DNA of 64,000 bases from Tetrahymena thermophila SB210 (Eukaryota > Ciliophora > Oligohymenophorea > Hymenostomatida > Tetrahymenidae), in contig NW_002476421.1 in the NCBI RefSeq assembly GCF_000189635.1, positions 62,001 to 126,000 on the forward strand, given 5' to 3'. The notes beneath the pieces are model-generated. The model was not told where the DNA came from and did not search any database. It saw nothing but the letters and a program-made list of their open reading frames with translations. A program made the translations under genes and the position numbers. Below, in pieces: positions 41,181-53,714 of this stretch (the stretch's first letter is position 1; every line of letters begins with the position of its first letter).

Positions 41181-42067
41181 TTTATTTAAACTAAATTTAT
41201 ATGAATGAATGTATGTGTGTATGTATTTATGTTTGTATTAATTATTCTGAGTTGATTAATTGACTGATTAAATAAATAATGTTTTTTTGTTTGTTTCAAT
41301 TATTTCTAAATTTAATAATTTTTAAATTTCAAAGAGAATCTTTTGATTGAGTGAATAAAAATTATAACCATGCGGGCATAAACGAATAAAGAATTCAATA
41401 TTATTATTTTCAGTGTCAATAAATAATTAAAAAATTACATGTTTTTAAATTCTTCATTTTGCAGGTCAAGTTTTTTCAAATTATAATTCATTTTATAAAA
41501 TATTTCCCAATAAATTTAAAGCAAAAAATTCAAAAAAGTTGAAGAGAATAAAAATACTGACTAGTATATTTTCTTAATTTTTATCAATAATAATTAAATA
41601 TTTAATTAAAATACTTATTTTAATTTAAAACTTCAATAAAAAATTATTTTTATAGATATTCTTTGAGAATATTTGATAACCTTTGGTTTAATTTAAAATA
41701 TTATTATATATTTGAAGGAAGAATTGGTTATAAAATATTAAAAAGTTAATTGAAAGTGAATTAAATGAATGTAATAATTAGGCTAAAGGAAGTTAAGTTG
41801 TAGAAGTAAATATGAAACATAAAACTAGCAGGTAATATTTAGAGATTATAAAATATTAATTTTGTTTTGTAGCTTTTATAAAATAACATGAGGATTTGTT
41901 GCTTGCTATTAGTTTGCCTTCCTTTTAAGCTTGATTTATTATATTATTTATTTTGATTTGAGCATTATTTATTTATTTATGTGTTTGAAGAACAAGAAGA
42001 AGAAAATTAATTATGTGTTTGTTTGATCGATTTTCTTTCTTCTGTCATTATAAATTTTATAGCGAAA
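41181..42067. other. AT-rich intergenic spacer
   Basis: Upstream of the kinase gene and downstream of the RIB43A-like gene (both on minus). Short ATGT-type runs near 41203-41230; no gene is seen. Confidence 0.6.
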
Positions 42068-42889
42068 TCATGGGAAAGGACGCTTCTATCCTCTGGTTTT
42101 AACCATATCAATTTCAGTTCTTTCATAATTTAATTTTTCATTATTTGATTACTTTTCTAAGTCTCTCTTTTGCTTGTCCTAAATTCATTTTAAAATAATT
42201 CATTAACAAAAACCCAAAAAAATTAATTAATTCATTTTATTTATAATCGAAAATTAAAAAACAAAACTGTAATTTTTCAATACTTTATTCTGCTTTTTAT
42301 AATTAATATTAATAATAAAATTTTAATGAAATTTTTTAATTTTACTAATTATTAATTCTCTTCTTTAACGGCTTATCTGATGGAGGCTTTCTTTCTGTTG
42401 AAATCATCTTCTAACATACCTCTTTGGTTATTAGAAATATTATTTAGGTAAAAAGTTATCAATTCAAAAAGCAGTTTGATATGCTAAATGCATTTATTGA
42501 TCAATTAATTAATTATTACCTCATTCTGTTAAGCTCCAAAGTTTAAGTGGCGTAAGCTCTTTCTTCGTTTCTTTCAGCTTCTTCACGCATTTTCTTTTCT
42601 CTTATTTATTGCTCGATCCATTATTTTTGGGTTTCTTTTTGATACTTAATTCTTGCATCATAAGCTATTAAAAAATTTAATTTGATTAATATATATTTCA
42701 TAGTATGCTTAAATTCAATAAATATTTAATAGCTTGCTTCATGCTACTCCATGTATTTTTTGATCGAAATGCCTATGAATAAACTGAATTACCTAAATCT
42801 TCTCCTTCAAATTCCTTTGCGCCTGAACAGCCGTTGATATCAGACCAGTGAGGGTGTTCTCTGAAATATGATTCCTTTACTCTCTTCAT
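42068..42889 (-). CDS. short RIB43A-like protofilament-ribbon protein
   Basis: RIB43A proteins are long helical proteins inside axonemal doublet microtubules. Four exons (42889-42793, 42664-42520, 42421-42346, 42178-42068) give only 142 residues; full-length RIB43A is more than twice that. What is present is the family core: CSGAKEFEGEDL near residue 21, matching the C-x-S-x(4)-F-x-G-E-D signature, then YDARIKYQKETQKQWIEQQI and an Arg/Glu/Lys-rich helix (REEAERNEERAYATQT; LEDDFNRKKASIRQAVKEEN). The usual N-terminal helical half is absent. Only ~30 residues precede the signature, and I found no coding frame further upstream. Either this is a genuinely short paralogue (short and long RIB43A forms are, as I recall, described in Tetrahymena) or an N-terminal exon was missed. 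Confidence 0.82.
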
Positions 42890-43191
42890 TTTAGAAAAAT
42901 TCGATGACTTTATAATTAATTACTTTTTCTTTTAAATAGAAATTTGATTTTTTATTATTATAAATAAACTGAGTTTCAAAATAATTGCCCTAACAATATT
43001 TTAAGGGCTATTCATTCATTTATTTAGTTAGTCCTTCCTATTTCATTCATTTAATCATCCATCAATCATAAAGAAATGCTCGAAATCATAGACTACCTAA
43101 ATAAATACTCTAAAAGAATTTATTTATTTATTAGTTAGTTAGTTAATTATTTCATTTACCTACCATACATACATACAAAACATACATTAAA

Positions 43192-43236
<45 letters not shown>

Positions 43237-44263
43237 AATTCCATTTTTTTCATTACTTTAAATAATGAATAGTTAAAAGAATTAATCAAACAAATTTAAA
43301 GATAAAATAGAGATTGAATTATTTTATTTTATTTATTTTTTCATTTTTTTTATTTAATAATGAATGTTTTTACTTAAATATTTTAATAATAAAACAAAAA
43401 TAAATTTTCACAAATATTGGAAATTTTATAAGCAAATAAATATATTAAATATTATTAATATTGATTATTTTTATTTTGTATAAATATTATTTTATTAGAT
43501 CTCTTCTTGACTTCTACGATATTTTAACTATTAAATTATTATTTATTTAATTTAAGCAAAAATTTTATTTGATAGTTATTATAATAATAAATTAAATTAA
43601 AATAAATTCTTCAATAAAAATGTTAATTTAATTTCAAGTTTTTTCAAATTTATATTCTAGATTTATTTAAAAGTAAAATTAAATTATTTTTCTCAACTTA
43701 TTATTTATTTTTTTAAACCATTTATCAAAATAAAGTTATCTTGCTTATTTTCTGATCAAATAAGTATTTATCTATCTTTCTTTCTGTATGTCTGTATGTC
43801 TGAGATTTCGTATGTTAATTTGTTAGTTTGATAAATAATTCTTGCAAACAAAAGGATTTTCAGTGAAAAGAAAAATGAATAGGAATTGGATAACTCTTTA
43901 TAAATGACAATAGATATTGAGAATATAAAAACAAAATGAGAGTTTATATTTGAGAATGAATGAATTGACTTGATTAATTATCAAAGAAATTCAAAGAGCA
44001 GACAAAAAAGTATTGATCAAGCACGCAAAAGAATTAATTAGCATTTCATATTTTGATAGCTTGATTTTATTTGCTTCTATATGAATTGATTGAACAAACT
44101 AACTAACTAACTAAATGATTATGGATTGGTAAATCAAGATATGAAGATACTACAAAAAAAATAAAAGATAATAAAATACAAACAATTATATCTAGTGAAA
44201 TTTTTTGCAGAAAGCTTTATTATTAAATAGATCAAATAAAAACAATAGTTAGAAAAGAGAGAA
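42890..44263. other. AT-rich intergenic spacer with TA dinucleotide run
   Basis: Divergent promoter region between the RIB43A-like and CSN7 genes. It contains TACA repeats near 43160-43180, an alternating TA run at 43196-43233 and an AACT tetranucleotide run near 44096-44115. No gene is seen. Confidence 0.6.
43196..43233. repeat. TA dinucleotide microsatellite
   Basis: About 19 uninterrupted TA units. Self-complementary and slippage-prone. A shorter TA run lies at ~46933-46955. Confidence 0.95.
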
Positions 44264-45538
44264 ATGACCACTTTGTCAAATAAATATATTTTAGAATTCG
44301 CTGAATCAGCCAAAAATTCTCACACTAACCACTTAGAGTCATTGATTAATCATGCAACTTAACACACTAACATTTTCTAATTCACTGAGCTCCTTTAAGT
44401 TTAGAATATTAAAGACGTATGCATTTTAACATTTTTTTCATTAATAAATGAATACAAAATAATTTGATTTAGCAACCAAAATTAAAAATATATGGAAAGC
44501 CTTCAACATAATTTGATTATTTTTATTTAATAGCTTTAGAATGGTCCTCATAAAAAATCCTACGACTTACTTTGCTTATTTGCCTATTCTACTTATTAAG
44601 ATTGGATCAAAAACAAAGATAAATACCCAAATCTCAATGATTAATAAATTAAGAAACTACGTATGCTTACAATAGTCGATTTAGCTTAAAATGAAAAGGT
44701 TTCTATTTGTTTAAATTAAAGTTAATCTCTTCAATAAGATTAAATAAAATTAATAAAAGATTCACATTTTTTAATTACTTTTAAATATTTTCTAATAGGT
44801 TTTAGGATTTGAATTATTAAAGTATGAATTGGGCATGAACAACTAAGACGAATTAGAAGATTTAATTATTGAAAGCATTTACACTGGAATTATTACTGGA
44901 AAGATTAACCAATCAGATAGAGTTCTTAGAGTAATTAATTGATTTTATCAAAGACTCCATTTTAATATTCAAATACGAAAAATTGATGAAATTTTAACAT
45001 ATCTTACTTATTATCAAAAAATCACTTAAAGATATTCTATTTGTCTACTCAGAAATTAATAAATTGATTAACATATATTAAATTAATCATCAATCGTTTG
45101 AAATTTTCTGATCTCATAAAAAATCAATAAATAAATTCTTAGAAGATATTCTGAAAAAATAATAATATAATTTTATTGATTAAAAATATTAGGTTGGAAA
45201 TGTAATTAGTAGAGACGTTAAGGTAACAGACATTCAAAACATAAAGAACAGATTAGTTAGAATGTACTTAATTAATTAAATTAAAATCTTATTTAATTTA
45301 TTAAATATCTATTTATCAAAATAATAGCTTACAAGAAAACAATAAAGTTTAAGACAAGCTCTAATAAAAAATTGTCTAGCTCGATTCAGAAAAGGCATAA
45401 GATTTAGAAAGTAAGAAATTTATTCAAGAAAGCAGATAAGTAGTCTAGTCTTTATAACAAAACCAAAAGAAGGTAATTAATTATTTTTGCTAAAATCTTA
45501 TTCATATAAATCTTGTATTAAATGAATTATAGAAATGA
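44264..45538 (+). CDS. CSN7: COP9 signalosome subunit 7
   Basis: Subunit of the CSN complex, which removes NEDD8 from cullin ubiquitin ligases. Six exons (44264-44416, 44534-44698, 44799-44930, 45193-45263, 45328-45472 and a last short one from 45533) give 223 residues. The final 60-nt intron may be retained, since it is in frame and leads to the same TGA at 45536-45538. The N-terminal helices read HLESLINHATQHTNIFQFTE and LLQVQNIKDLQNGPHKKSYD. The PCI domain has QIKKLRMLTIVDLAQNEKVL, then ELEDLIIESIYTGIITGKIN and NVISRDVKVTDI, which match the CSN7 pattern (KLRQLTIVSLA; ELEDLIIEAIYADIIRGKLDQ; GRDVRxxDI). A charged coiled coil follows. Length is close to animal CSN7 or slightly shorter. The eIF3m/PCI family is the only close alternative, and ELEDLIIE with GRDV favours CSN7. 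Confidence 0.9.
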
Positions 45539-46993
45539 AAAAATCCTTTGACGACGTAAAACAAATTTACTTACAATTAAAGAGACAAAAACAAAGTTAA
45601 ATAATTAATTTATAATGGCTAATAGTAATTTTAAAAGGCTAATTAATTACAATCTAATATATGTATATATGAGTATATTATTGTGATTAAATAGAATATA
45701 TTTATTTTGTTTGCCAATAATTCTTTAATTCTTTTTAATTTTATATTTTTGTTTTCAATTTACATCTATTTTTTCTTTCTTTATTACTTTGTAATTTTTA
45801 AGTAGAATATTGTTTATTTATTTTTTTTCTAAAACTTAATTTAATTAATGTATTTTAATAGAAATTATTAATAAATTAAAGCTAATTATACAAAAAATAA
45901 TATATTTAGTTGCTTTAGCTGAGTGATGAATGCTCTATCAAAACAATAAACAATATATTATAAAAGTAATATTATTATTATTCTGATTAAATGGAATATA
46001 ATTCATGTATAATTCAGTTGTACAAAATTTCATTCATACATGTATATATACATAAACACCATTAATATGAATATTTATAAGATTTAGCTTTGATTGAGTT
46101 ATTGAATAATTAGATTTTATATTATTAAATAAAAATGTTAAGCTAAAAAACATAAAGAGTTACTTACAATCAAAAGCAATAAGTTAAATATAAAGGGATT
46201 TTTTTAAAAGTAATTTTGCTTTTTCTAACTTTAATAAAAAGATTAATCTGAATATGAAGAATAAATATTTATTTTAAAAATTTGCAAACAGACTGACTGA
46301 CTCGATTTTTTACTCTAAAAAAAATAAGTGAAAAATATTTACTCAAATAATTTGTTGAATAAAACATGAATAAAGAGAACCAGATTAGATAATATATTCT
46401 GATATTAAATAAAATTTTAAAGATGCATAATATTGACTTTTAAAATTTGTGAATTTGCAGCTAGTTTAAAAAAAATTTAACACAATTAAACTTGTAATAT
46501 GGACTGGTTCCCTTTTAAACTGATCATCCATTAAAAATATTTTTTATCCAAATTTAACTTTCTCATTTTTAAATATATATTTATCTAATACTAAACTTTA
46601 TATTTAAGGTAAAACTTTGGTTCTGTAGATAACGGTTTATAAATGTGTCACAACAATTATTTAAATAAATGTTTTACATAAATTATTAAATAAATATATT
46701 TTGATACACTATAGAAGAGTAGGGATCCAAGATTTTTTCCCCTGTTCCATCTAAAAATAAAATTTAAAAACATATTCATAAATCCATTCTGCGATAATAA
46801 AAATAATAATAGCATAAACATATATTACTCTTAAATAGAACTTCATTTAATTAAACAAATAACTTAAATAATAATATAAAAATTTTTGAGTTTCTTATTA
46901 GTTACTCTTTTTATTACTCAGTTGAGTAAAAAGATATATATATATATATATATATTTATACTAATTAATTATTTTATACACAAATCTTATCTA
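45539..46993. other. AT-rich spacer between convergent genes
   Basis: About 1.45 kb without a supportable gene. It has a TA run at ~46933-46955 and several short ATGTATATA stretches. No RNA gene was recognised. Confidence 0.6.
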
Positions 46994-49648
46994 TCAATAA
47001 CTGCAAAATAATTTTATTGAGCCATCATTATTTATTATTTAGCCCTTTATTTTTTCATCATTTTTGAATTCACCTTCAAATCGACTACCATTATTATAGT
47101 AAATTATTCCTTGGCCTTCTCTTTTGCTGTTAACAAATTCTCCTACATATTTATCTTTATTAATCATCAAAAAAATCCCTTTTCCATGAGCAAATCCATT
47201 TTTAAACTCTCCTTCGTATTTAGCTCCATTAGAATAATATAGTATTCCTTTTCCATCTCTTTAATTATCTTTGAATTCTCCTTTATATTCATTTCCATCA
47301 AAATAATAAAATATTCCCATGCCTTCTTTTTTGCCGTTAATAAATTCTCCTACATATTTATCTTTATTAGCCATAAAAAGTGTCCCTTTTCCATGAACAA
47401 GTCCGTTTTTAAATTCCCCTTCGTATTTAGCTCCATTAGAATAATATATTATTCCTTTTCCATCTCTTTTATTATCTTTGAAATCTCCTTCATATCTATT
47501 TCCATCAAAATCATAAAATATTCCTATTCCTTCTTTTTTGTTCTTAATAAATTCTCCTACATATCTATCTTTATTGGTATGAAAAAAAGTCCCTTTCCCA
47601 TGAGCAACTCCATTTTTAAACTCCCCTTCATATTTTGCTCCATCAGAATAATTTAGTATTCCTTTTCCATCTTTTTTATTATTTTTGAAATCTCCTTCGT
47701 ATTTTTTTCCATCAAAATAATACAATATTCCCATGCCTTCTTTTTTGTCCTTAATAAATTCTCCTACATATCTATCTTTATTGGTATGAAAAAAAGTCCC
47801 TTTCCCATGAGCAACTCCATTTTTAAACTCCCCTTCATATTTTGCTCCATCAGAATAATTTAGTATTCCTTTTCCATCTCTTTTATTATTTTTGAAATCT
47901 CCTTCATATCTATTTCCATCATAATAATACAATATTCCCATACCTTCTTTTTTGTTTTTAATAAATTCTCCTATATATTTATCTTTATTACTCTTCAAAA
48001 AAGTCCCTTTTCCATGAGCAAATCCATTTTTAAACTCCCCTTCGTATTTAGCTCCACTAGAATAATATAGTATTCCTTTTCCATCTTTTTTATCATCTTT
48101 GAAATCTCCTTCGTATCTATTTCCATCAAAATAATACAATATTCCCATGCCTTCTCTTTTGTTGTTAATAAATTCTCCTACATATTTATCTTTATTAGCC
48201 ATTAATAAAGTTCCTTGCCCATGGGCAAATCCATTTTAAAATTCCCCTTCGTATTTAGCTCCATCATTATAATATAAAATTCCTATTCCATTTATTTTAT
48301 CGTCTTTGAACTCTCCTTCGTATCTGCTTCCATTAGAATATAATAATATGCCTTAGCCATTTCTTTTACTATACTTATACTATCCTTTATGTAACTCTCC
48401 GTTTGCACAAATTAGGGTTCCTTTACCATCTGCAAAGCCATTTTTGAAATTTCCTTCGTATCTATTTCCATTAGAATAATACAAAATTCCATAACCTTCT
48501 CTCTTATCATTTATGAATTCTCCTTCATATCTATTTCCATTAGAATAGCTTAAAATTCCTTTTCCATGCATTTAATTACTTTTCCACCACCCTACATAAC
48601 TATTTCCATTCTTAAAGGACTAACATCCTAAACCTTCTTTTTAATCATTTCTCCAAGAGCCATAATATGAAATATTTAGTTCATGACTTTAATTATATAT
48701 TTAGGTTCCTAGACCATGTCTTATATTATTTTAAAGCTCTCCTTAATATTAACCATCTATATTTTAAATATTATTTTAAAGTATTATGGATATAGAATCT
48801 AATTAGTCAATTGAATCAATAAGCTTTAGTCTCTACTCGGGGTCCTTATGCATCATTTTAAATGCAATTTAAAGAAGATCTTCAAATTCAGGAGATTTTA
48901 TATGCTCGAAGTTACCATTTTTTAAGTTTAAAATACTTTAGTAATTGCAAAAATCTACTCTACATAATTATAATAAAATCGAGCCTAATGAGTAAATATC
49001 AGATTCTAATTTAATATTTCCTTCATCTTACTCTAAAGGTGAATAAAAATATGTTAACCCGTTATCCAAAGTTTGTGATTTATCCAAGCTTAGTAGTTTT
49101 GAAAGACCAAAGCCACAAATCTAAAGGTTTAAATTATTTCCTATCAAAATATTTTAAGGTTTAATATCGCTATGAATTAAATTTTTTGAATGAATTTCAA
49201 TCATCCCTTAAATTAAGTTTTTCATAATTTTAATTATTTCTCCTTTTGTTAATTCCTACTACTGAAGATATGTTGATAGATCTCCAAATGTACAAAATTC
49301 AGATACTAGAAATAATGATTCATTAACATCATCGTAAATTTAGGTGTGGCATTTGTTAACATTTTGGTGATTAAATTATTTAAAATTATTAAATTCTTTT
49401 TAAACTTCGTTTAAAGAAGCTTTGTCTTGTGTTATCAATTGTTTTATTGCAACAACATTATTATTCGAGGTATCTAATACTTAAAAAACTAATCCAAATT
49501 CTCCACAATTAATCAATTTTTAAACTAAATATTATTTAGTTTTAAGAAAATCTATTGCCTTCAAAATTGTTTTACTATAAATTTAACTTTTCTTAGATTC
49601 TAAAAATTATTTGATACTCTGTTCACTTAAAGGATCAAATATATCCAT
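46994..49648 (-). CDS. pseudokinase fused to about 25 MORN repeats
   Basis: Intronless frame of 884 residues. Residues ~40-290 are a protein-kinase domain: glycine loop NCGEFGLV, VVAIKQL (Lys 69), LIHSDIKPQN (Asp 161) and SDIYSLGSILLQL. The DFG metal-binding Asp is replaced (CGFG, Gly 179) and the APE motif reads PLEQ, so catalysis is doubtful. From about residue 300 to the end there are ~25 MORN repeats of 23 residues (consensus RYEGEFKNGKxHGKGxLYYSNG). From ~48200 down to ~47150 they are organised as a 69-residue, 207-bp super-repeat of three MORNs present about five times. Adjacent copies are almost identical in DNA. MORN arrays bind membranes or scaffold cortical structures in protists. 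Kinase-MORN fusions occur in ciliates and apicomplexans; the role here is unknown. Confidence 0.92.
47142..48200. repeat. 207-bp tandem super-repeat within the MORN gene
   Basis: The landmark CTCCTACATAT(T/C)TATC recurs near 47142, 47349, 47556, 47763, 47970 and 48177, a strict 207-bp spacing equal to three 23-residue MORN units. The copies around 47580-47680 and 47787-47887 are virtually identical over about 100 bases, which indicates recent duplication or gene conversion. Confidence 0.92.
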
Positions 49649-50595
49649 AGTTTTAATAAGAAATTCTAACTTCTATATTCTAACTAATTAATTTTTATAT
49701 TCGATAAATAAATAATTATTGCTATATCTTTATATTTAATTTTTGATTTTTATTAAATCTACAGGAAATTTATTGTAAAAGAATACTTTAATTAATTAAT
49801 TCCTTACAGTAAGTACATTTAGAATCAATTATTTAACATTTTTTTTATTCAGTCTTTGTCAAAAATTAAAAAAATTAAATGACAAAAAAGTTACTAAAGG
49901 AAATTTGGAAAGGTTAATTCTTAAAATTAATTATCTACAATCATTTACTATTTAAAACAAAATATTAACACATATATCCATAATAATCAATAATATTTAC
50001 TAACTATATGATTAAAAAGATATATTATATCTACTCAAGGCATTTAAAATTTTTATATTAGATGTATAATAAATTAAAAATCTATTTTAAATTATAAATT
50101 TTATATCTAAAGTTACATAATTAAATAAATAAAATAAAGATTTTATTTATGATAAAAATTAAAATAAAATCATTTATTTCTTTAATTAATCTAATTTAAA
50201 AATTATTAAATTTTTATTTTTCCATACCCACATGAATTCAATATCAGGAAGTGCTAATTTTAAATTTATTTTAGTTATTTCTATTTTAAATTCATTTATT
50301 TGTTTAAGCTATTTATAAATTTTTAGTTTTTTAATTAATTAATTAATTATTTATCTAAAGATACATTGATTGTATTTATGCTTTTATTATTTTTTGTAAT
50401 TAAATGTATCTATCTTTTTTAGAAATATCAAATACAATTAATTTAAGTAAATTAAGAAGAGACCAAGTAGAAATAATAAATAACATAGGATAGAGTTTAA
50501 AAGGAAAAGATATAAATACAGACAATAGATTAATAAATAATACAAGATTTTATAAATATTTTCAGTGAAATATTTTTCAAAAAAAGTTAATAAAA
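49649..50595. other. AT-rich divergent promoter spacer
   Basis: Lies between two divergent genes. No feature is recognised beyond AT-rich low-complexity sequence. Confidence 0.6.
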
Positions 50596-53500
50596 ATGAG
50601 TGAAATGATTTTACAAGAAAAAAAACAAGAAACAAATCGAGAATTTGAAATATATTTGCAACTTCAAAAGGGTTTACAAGAATAACAACCAGCTTAGGAG
50701 AATTTATAGAATTTGTTTGAAATTGAGGATTTACTCAAAAGGACAGAAGATGAGTAGTTAATCAATACAATTTATTTGCACTTGACTAAGCAATTTCATC
50801 ACTTTAATCAAAATGTACAATATTAAATATATCTTGTATTCTAATCTACAGCTGAAAGCAAATACTAAAAAGTTTTCAATAAAAATGAAGTTTTAGATAT
50901 GCTTTAAGATCATATTAGGAGCTTGGATTAAATGACTAGGACCATAGCTATAAAAATTGTGGGATTGCTCACTCCCTTTTACTTGACTTCAATAGAAACC
51001 TTTCATCTTATTATTGATATTTTGCTAAAATCTGATTATCATGAGGAAATTAACTCTTCAATTCATGTCTTAGGTAAATCAAATAAATTTACATTAAATG
51101 GTTGTTTGTTTGTTTCTTTGATTGTATTTTTTTGCTTAATTTTACAATTAATTTGTTTCATTTATTATTAGGTAATTTCGTAGAAGGAGGCAGTAGCAAT
51201 GAATTCGCTTTAAGATTATTAAATAAAGGAGATTTGATTTTAAACAAATGTGGCGAGGGAGTTTATTTGGATCTACTGAACAGAGTAAAGCTACATAATA
51301 GAGTTATATAAATCAATTTTTATAAGCAAGTTATTTCATTGATTTGCTCAAATCCGAGTTCAAGCTTAAGAAAAAAGCTTAAACTGATTATACGCGCGTG
51401 CAGATCTAATTAAGATATAGCAATTGATTTTTTTAATTTTTGTGAGGATAATTTTGAATAGTTTGCATCTGAAGAACCACAATTTATAAATAAGCATGTA
51501 AGCCAAAGCTCTTCTATCTCGAATGATGGAAGTTCTTCTTTATCATAAACACTCATTAAATTGAGTGCTAAGAGTAAAAGTGGTGTTTCAAATTCAGGCT
51601 CAAGTTTCAATCAAAAGCTAAAAAATTTAGGAAAATCTTTAAACTAAATTTTAGAAAAGAAAGCTAAGTCAGCTGCACTAGAAAAATAGTTAGCTTGTGT
51701 AGTCGAAGCAATTTTACTGGTTTATGAATGGACTAGACATTTTAGCATAACTCCATCTCATTTTCTGAATGAAAAAATAATAAAGAACATCAACAAATTT
51801 AATATTTAAGTAACAAGAGAATACATCCTTTTTAATGAAGATGTTGATAAATCAGAATTTTCTCTAACTCCTTCTGAGATTTTTTCAAATCCAGCTATAA
51901 CATCTAAATCTATATTAATAAATATTCACAATTTAGTTCGTAGTGAGGAAAGAAGAAGATGTTTAAATATTCTCGAAATGGATGATTATGACTGTAAATA
52001 TATTGATAAAAACTTTTAATGTCTCTAACAAGTTACACTCAGTTTGGCGACTCCAAACGATGCTGCCTTACTGTTTAAATCTTTTTCCAATACTTTTCAT
52101 AAACTTTCCTTTCAGATAATATCTAAAAATCATGAGAATATATAAGAATTTTATGAAAGGCACTATCCTAAATTTGCCTGCTTACTTGCTTTCCTTTCAC
52201 CCATAGGAACTTTATAAATTTATTAAAATCACATTGTGCAGCTGTTAAAGGATAGAATTTTTAAGATGTACTTTTCTTTGTTCAAGTTGGCAATATAAAA
52301 TAAATATTATGCTTAGTTTTTTAATATTGTGAACTTAACAGTTTGTCACCTCTACAATAAATTAATTGACAAGAGTGAGCTCTAAAAGCTAATCACTTCA
52401 GAATTCATTATGAACTTAAAAATTTCTGACACAAAATCCAGCATCTCTGAAATAAAATTGCTAAAAAAAATTGCATCATAGTTTGCTGTTTATAATTTAT
52501 ACGAATCTGCTCATTCTATTCTTTCTATCATTAAAATCTTAATTAAAAATCTAGACAGTTCGGTTACTAAAGTTTCAATTTAAGATGAAAACCTAGGTAA
52601 TGAAGGAACTGATGAAGAAAAGCTCGATTTCCAAATGAAATTGCTTAGCTTACTATAATAAACAGATAAACAAGTTGAAGATCAAATAATACTTAAACTT
52701 TATGATATTCTTTTATTATTTTCTAAAGAGAGTTGCCATATTTTTGAAACATAATTTATGGAGTTCTTTTGTTCTTACTATTAATATCTACAAGATCCAA
52801 GTTAAAATGAAAACTTTACAACTGTGTTGAATTAGATTGAAATTCTTTTATCTAATAAATTCAATATAGATGCAACATCAAAAGCTTCAATAAGATTTAT
52901 ATAAAAATTAATTTATTACATAGATAAAAATCTATCAGTTTTAAGCCAAAAAAATAAGCCAAACTAAAGTGAAAATTACTTTTAATATTCAGGATAAATG
53001 GAAGAAGAAGGTTAAAGTAATGAAGAAGAATCTGCTCTGAAAGAGGAGTTAGAGAGTATTTTAGCTGATAGAAATTCAAGATACAGAAGTAGATTAGAGG
53101 AAGAAGATGCTGATTTTGATATTGGAGATTATGAAGCGTATGGAAATTATTAGCTTGATTATTTTATAGACGGAAGATAAAATTTAGTTGAAAAATTACT
53201 AGCTAATCCCAATAAACTAATTTAAACCTTAAAATAAAATCCTTTGATTATTCCAAGAAGTTTATTCGTGTAAAAAAATAGATAGCCGAGCATAAAAGTG
53301 CAAATAATTCCACTTTCAGAATACTCAGTTAGAGCAGAGAAAGGTTTATTTTTGAATGGATAGATTTACTTAAATAATTTTACAAAGAAATTAGATAAGA
53401 GTAAAATTTAGTTGAAAGTGGAAGTCAAATAAGAAATTTTAGCTTAAGAATGCATTTAAAAGCATATTTCCACTCGTCAATAAATAATTAACAACTGTCC

Positions 53501-53714
53501 AACTCCCAAGATATTCTCAGAAAAACTATATAATAATAAAAAAGAAAACTAAAAGCTTCCCTAAAATTAAAGAAGTATTCCTTTTTCTACTCTAATTTTA
53601 TTTCCTCACATTGGACATTTCAACATACATTTATAAGTAGAACTAATCTGTCATAATACAAGTAGCGTACTTATCACTTCTCATTCACAGTTAATCTAAA
53701 TAAAGGCAATATGA
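50596..53714 (+). CDS. probable Integrator complex subunit 7
   Basis: INTS7 belongs to the Integrator complex, which cleaves and terminates snRNA and other Pol II transcripts. Two exons (50596-51073 and 51172-53714) give 1006 residues, close to the ~960 of animal INTS7. The N-terminal third is HEAT-like: QMTRTIAIKIVGLLTPFYLT and HEEINSSIHVLGNFVEGG correspond in position and pattern to the INTS7 segments VARAITLRMLGSLASI and EVEAAIFAAANFSAQS. The middle is helical, with an acidic insertion near residues 800-840. The C-terminal ~180 residues look like a beta domain. IPRSLFVQKNRQPSIKVQII and FSTLILFPHIGHFNIHLQVE resemble the INTS7 segments VPRLFFQSLQTTSVKLAV and FSTQFLLNFAILGTHNITVE (compared from memory). 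Two resemblances in the right order, plus length, support the call; a generic ARM-repeat protein is the alternative. Confidence 0.68.

Noticed and set aside
47393-47656. Plus-strand open frame of 87 codons
   Set aside because: Antisense shadow of the MORN repeats; it is open only because the repeated minus-strand coding sequence is biased.
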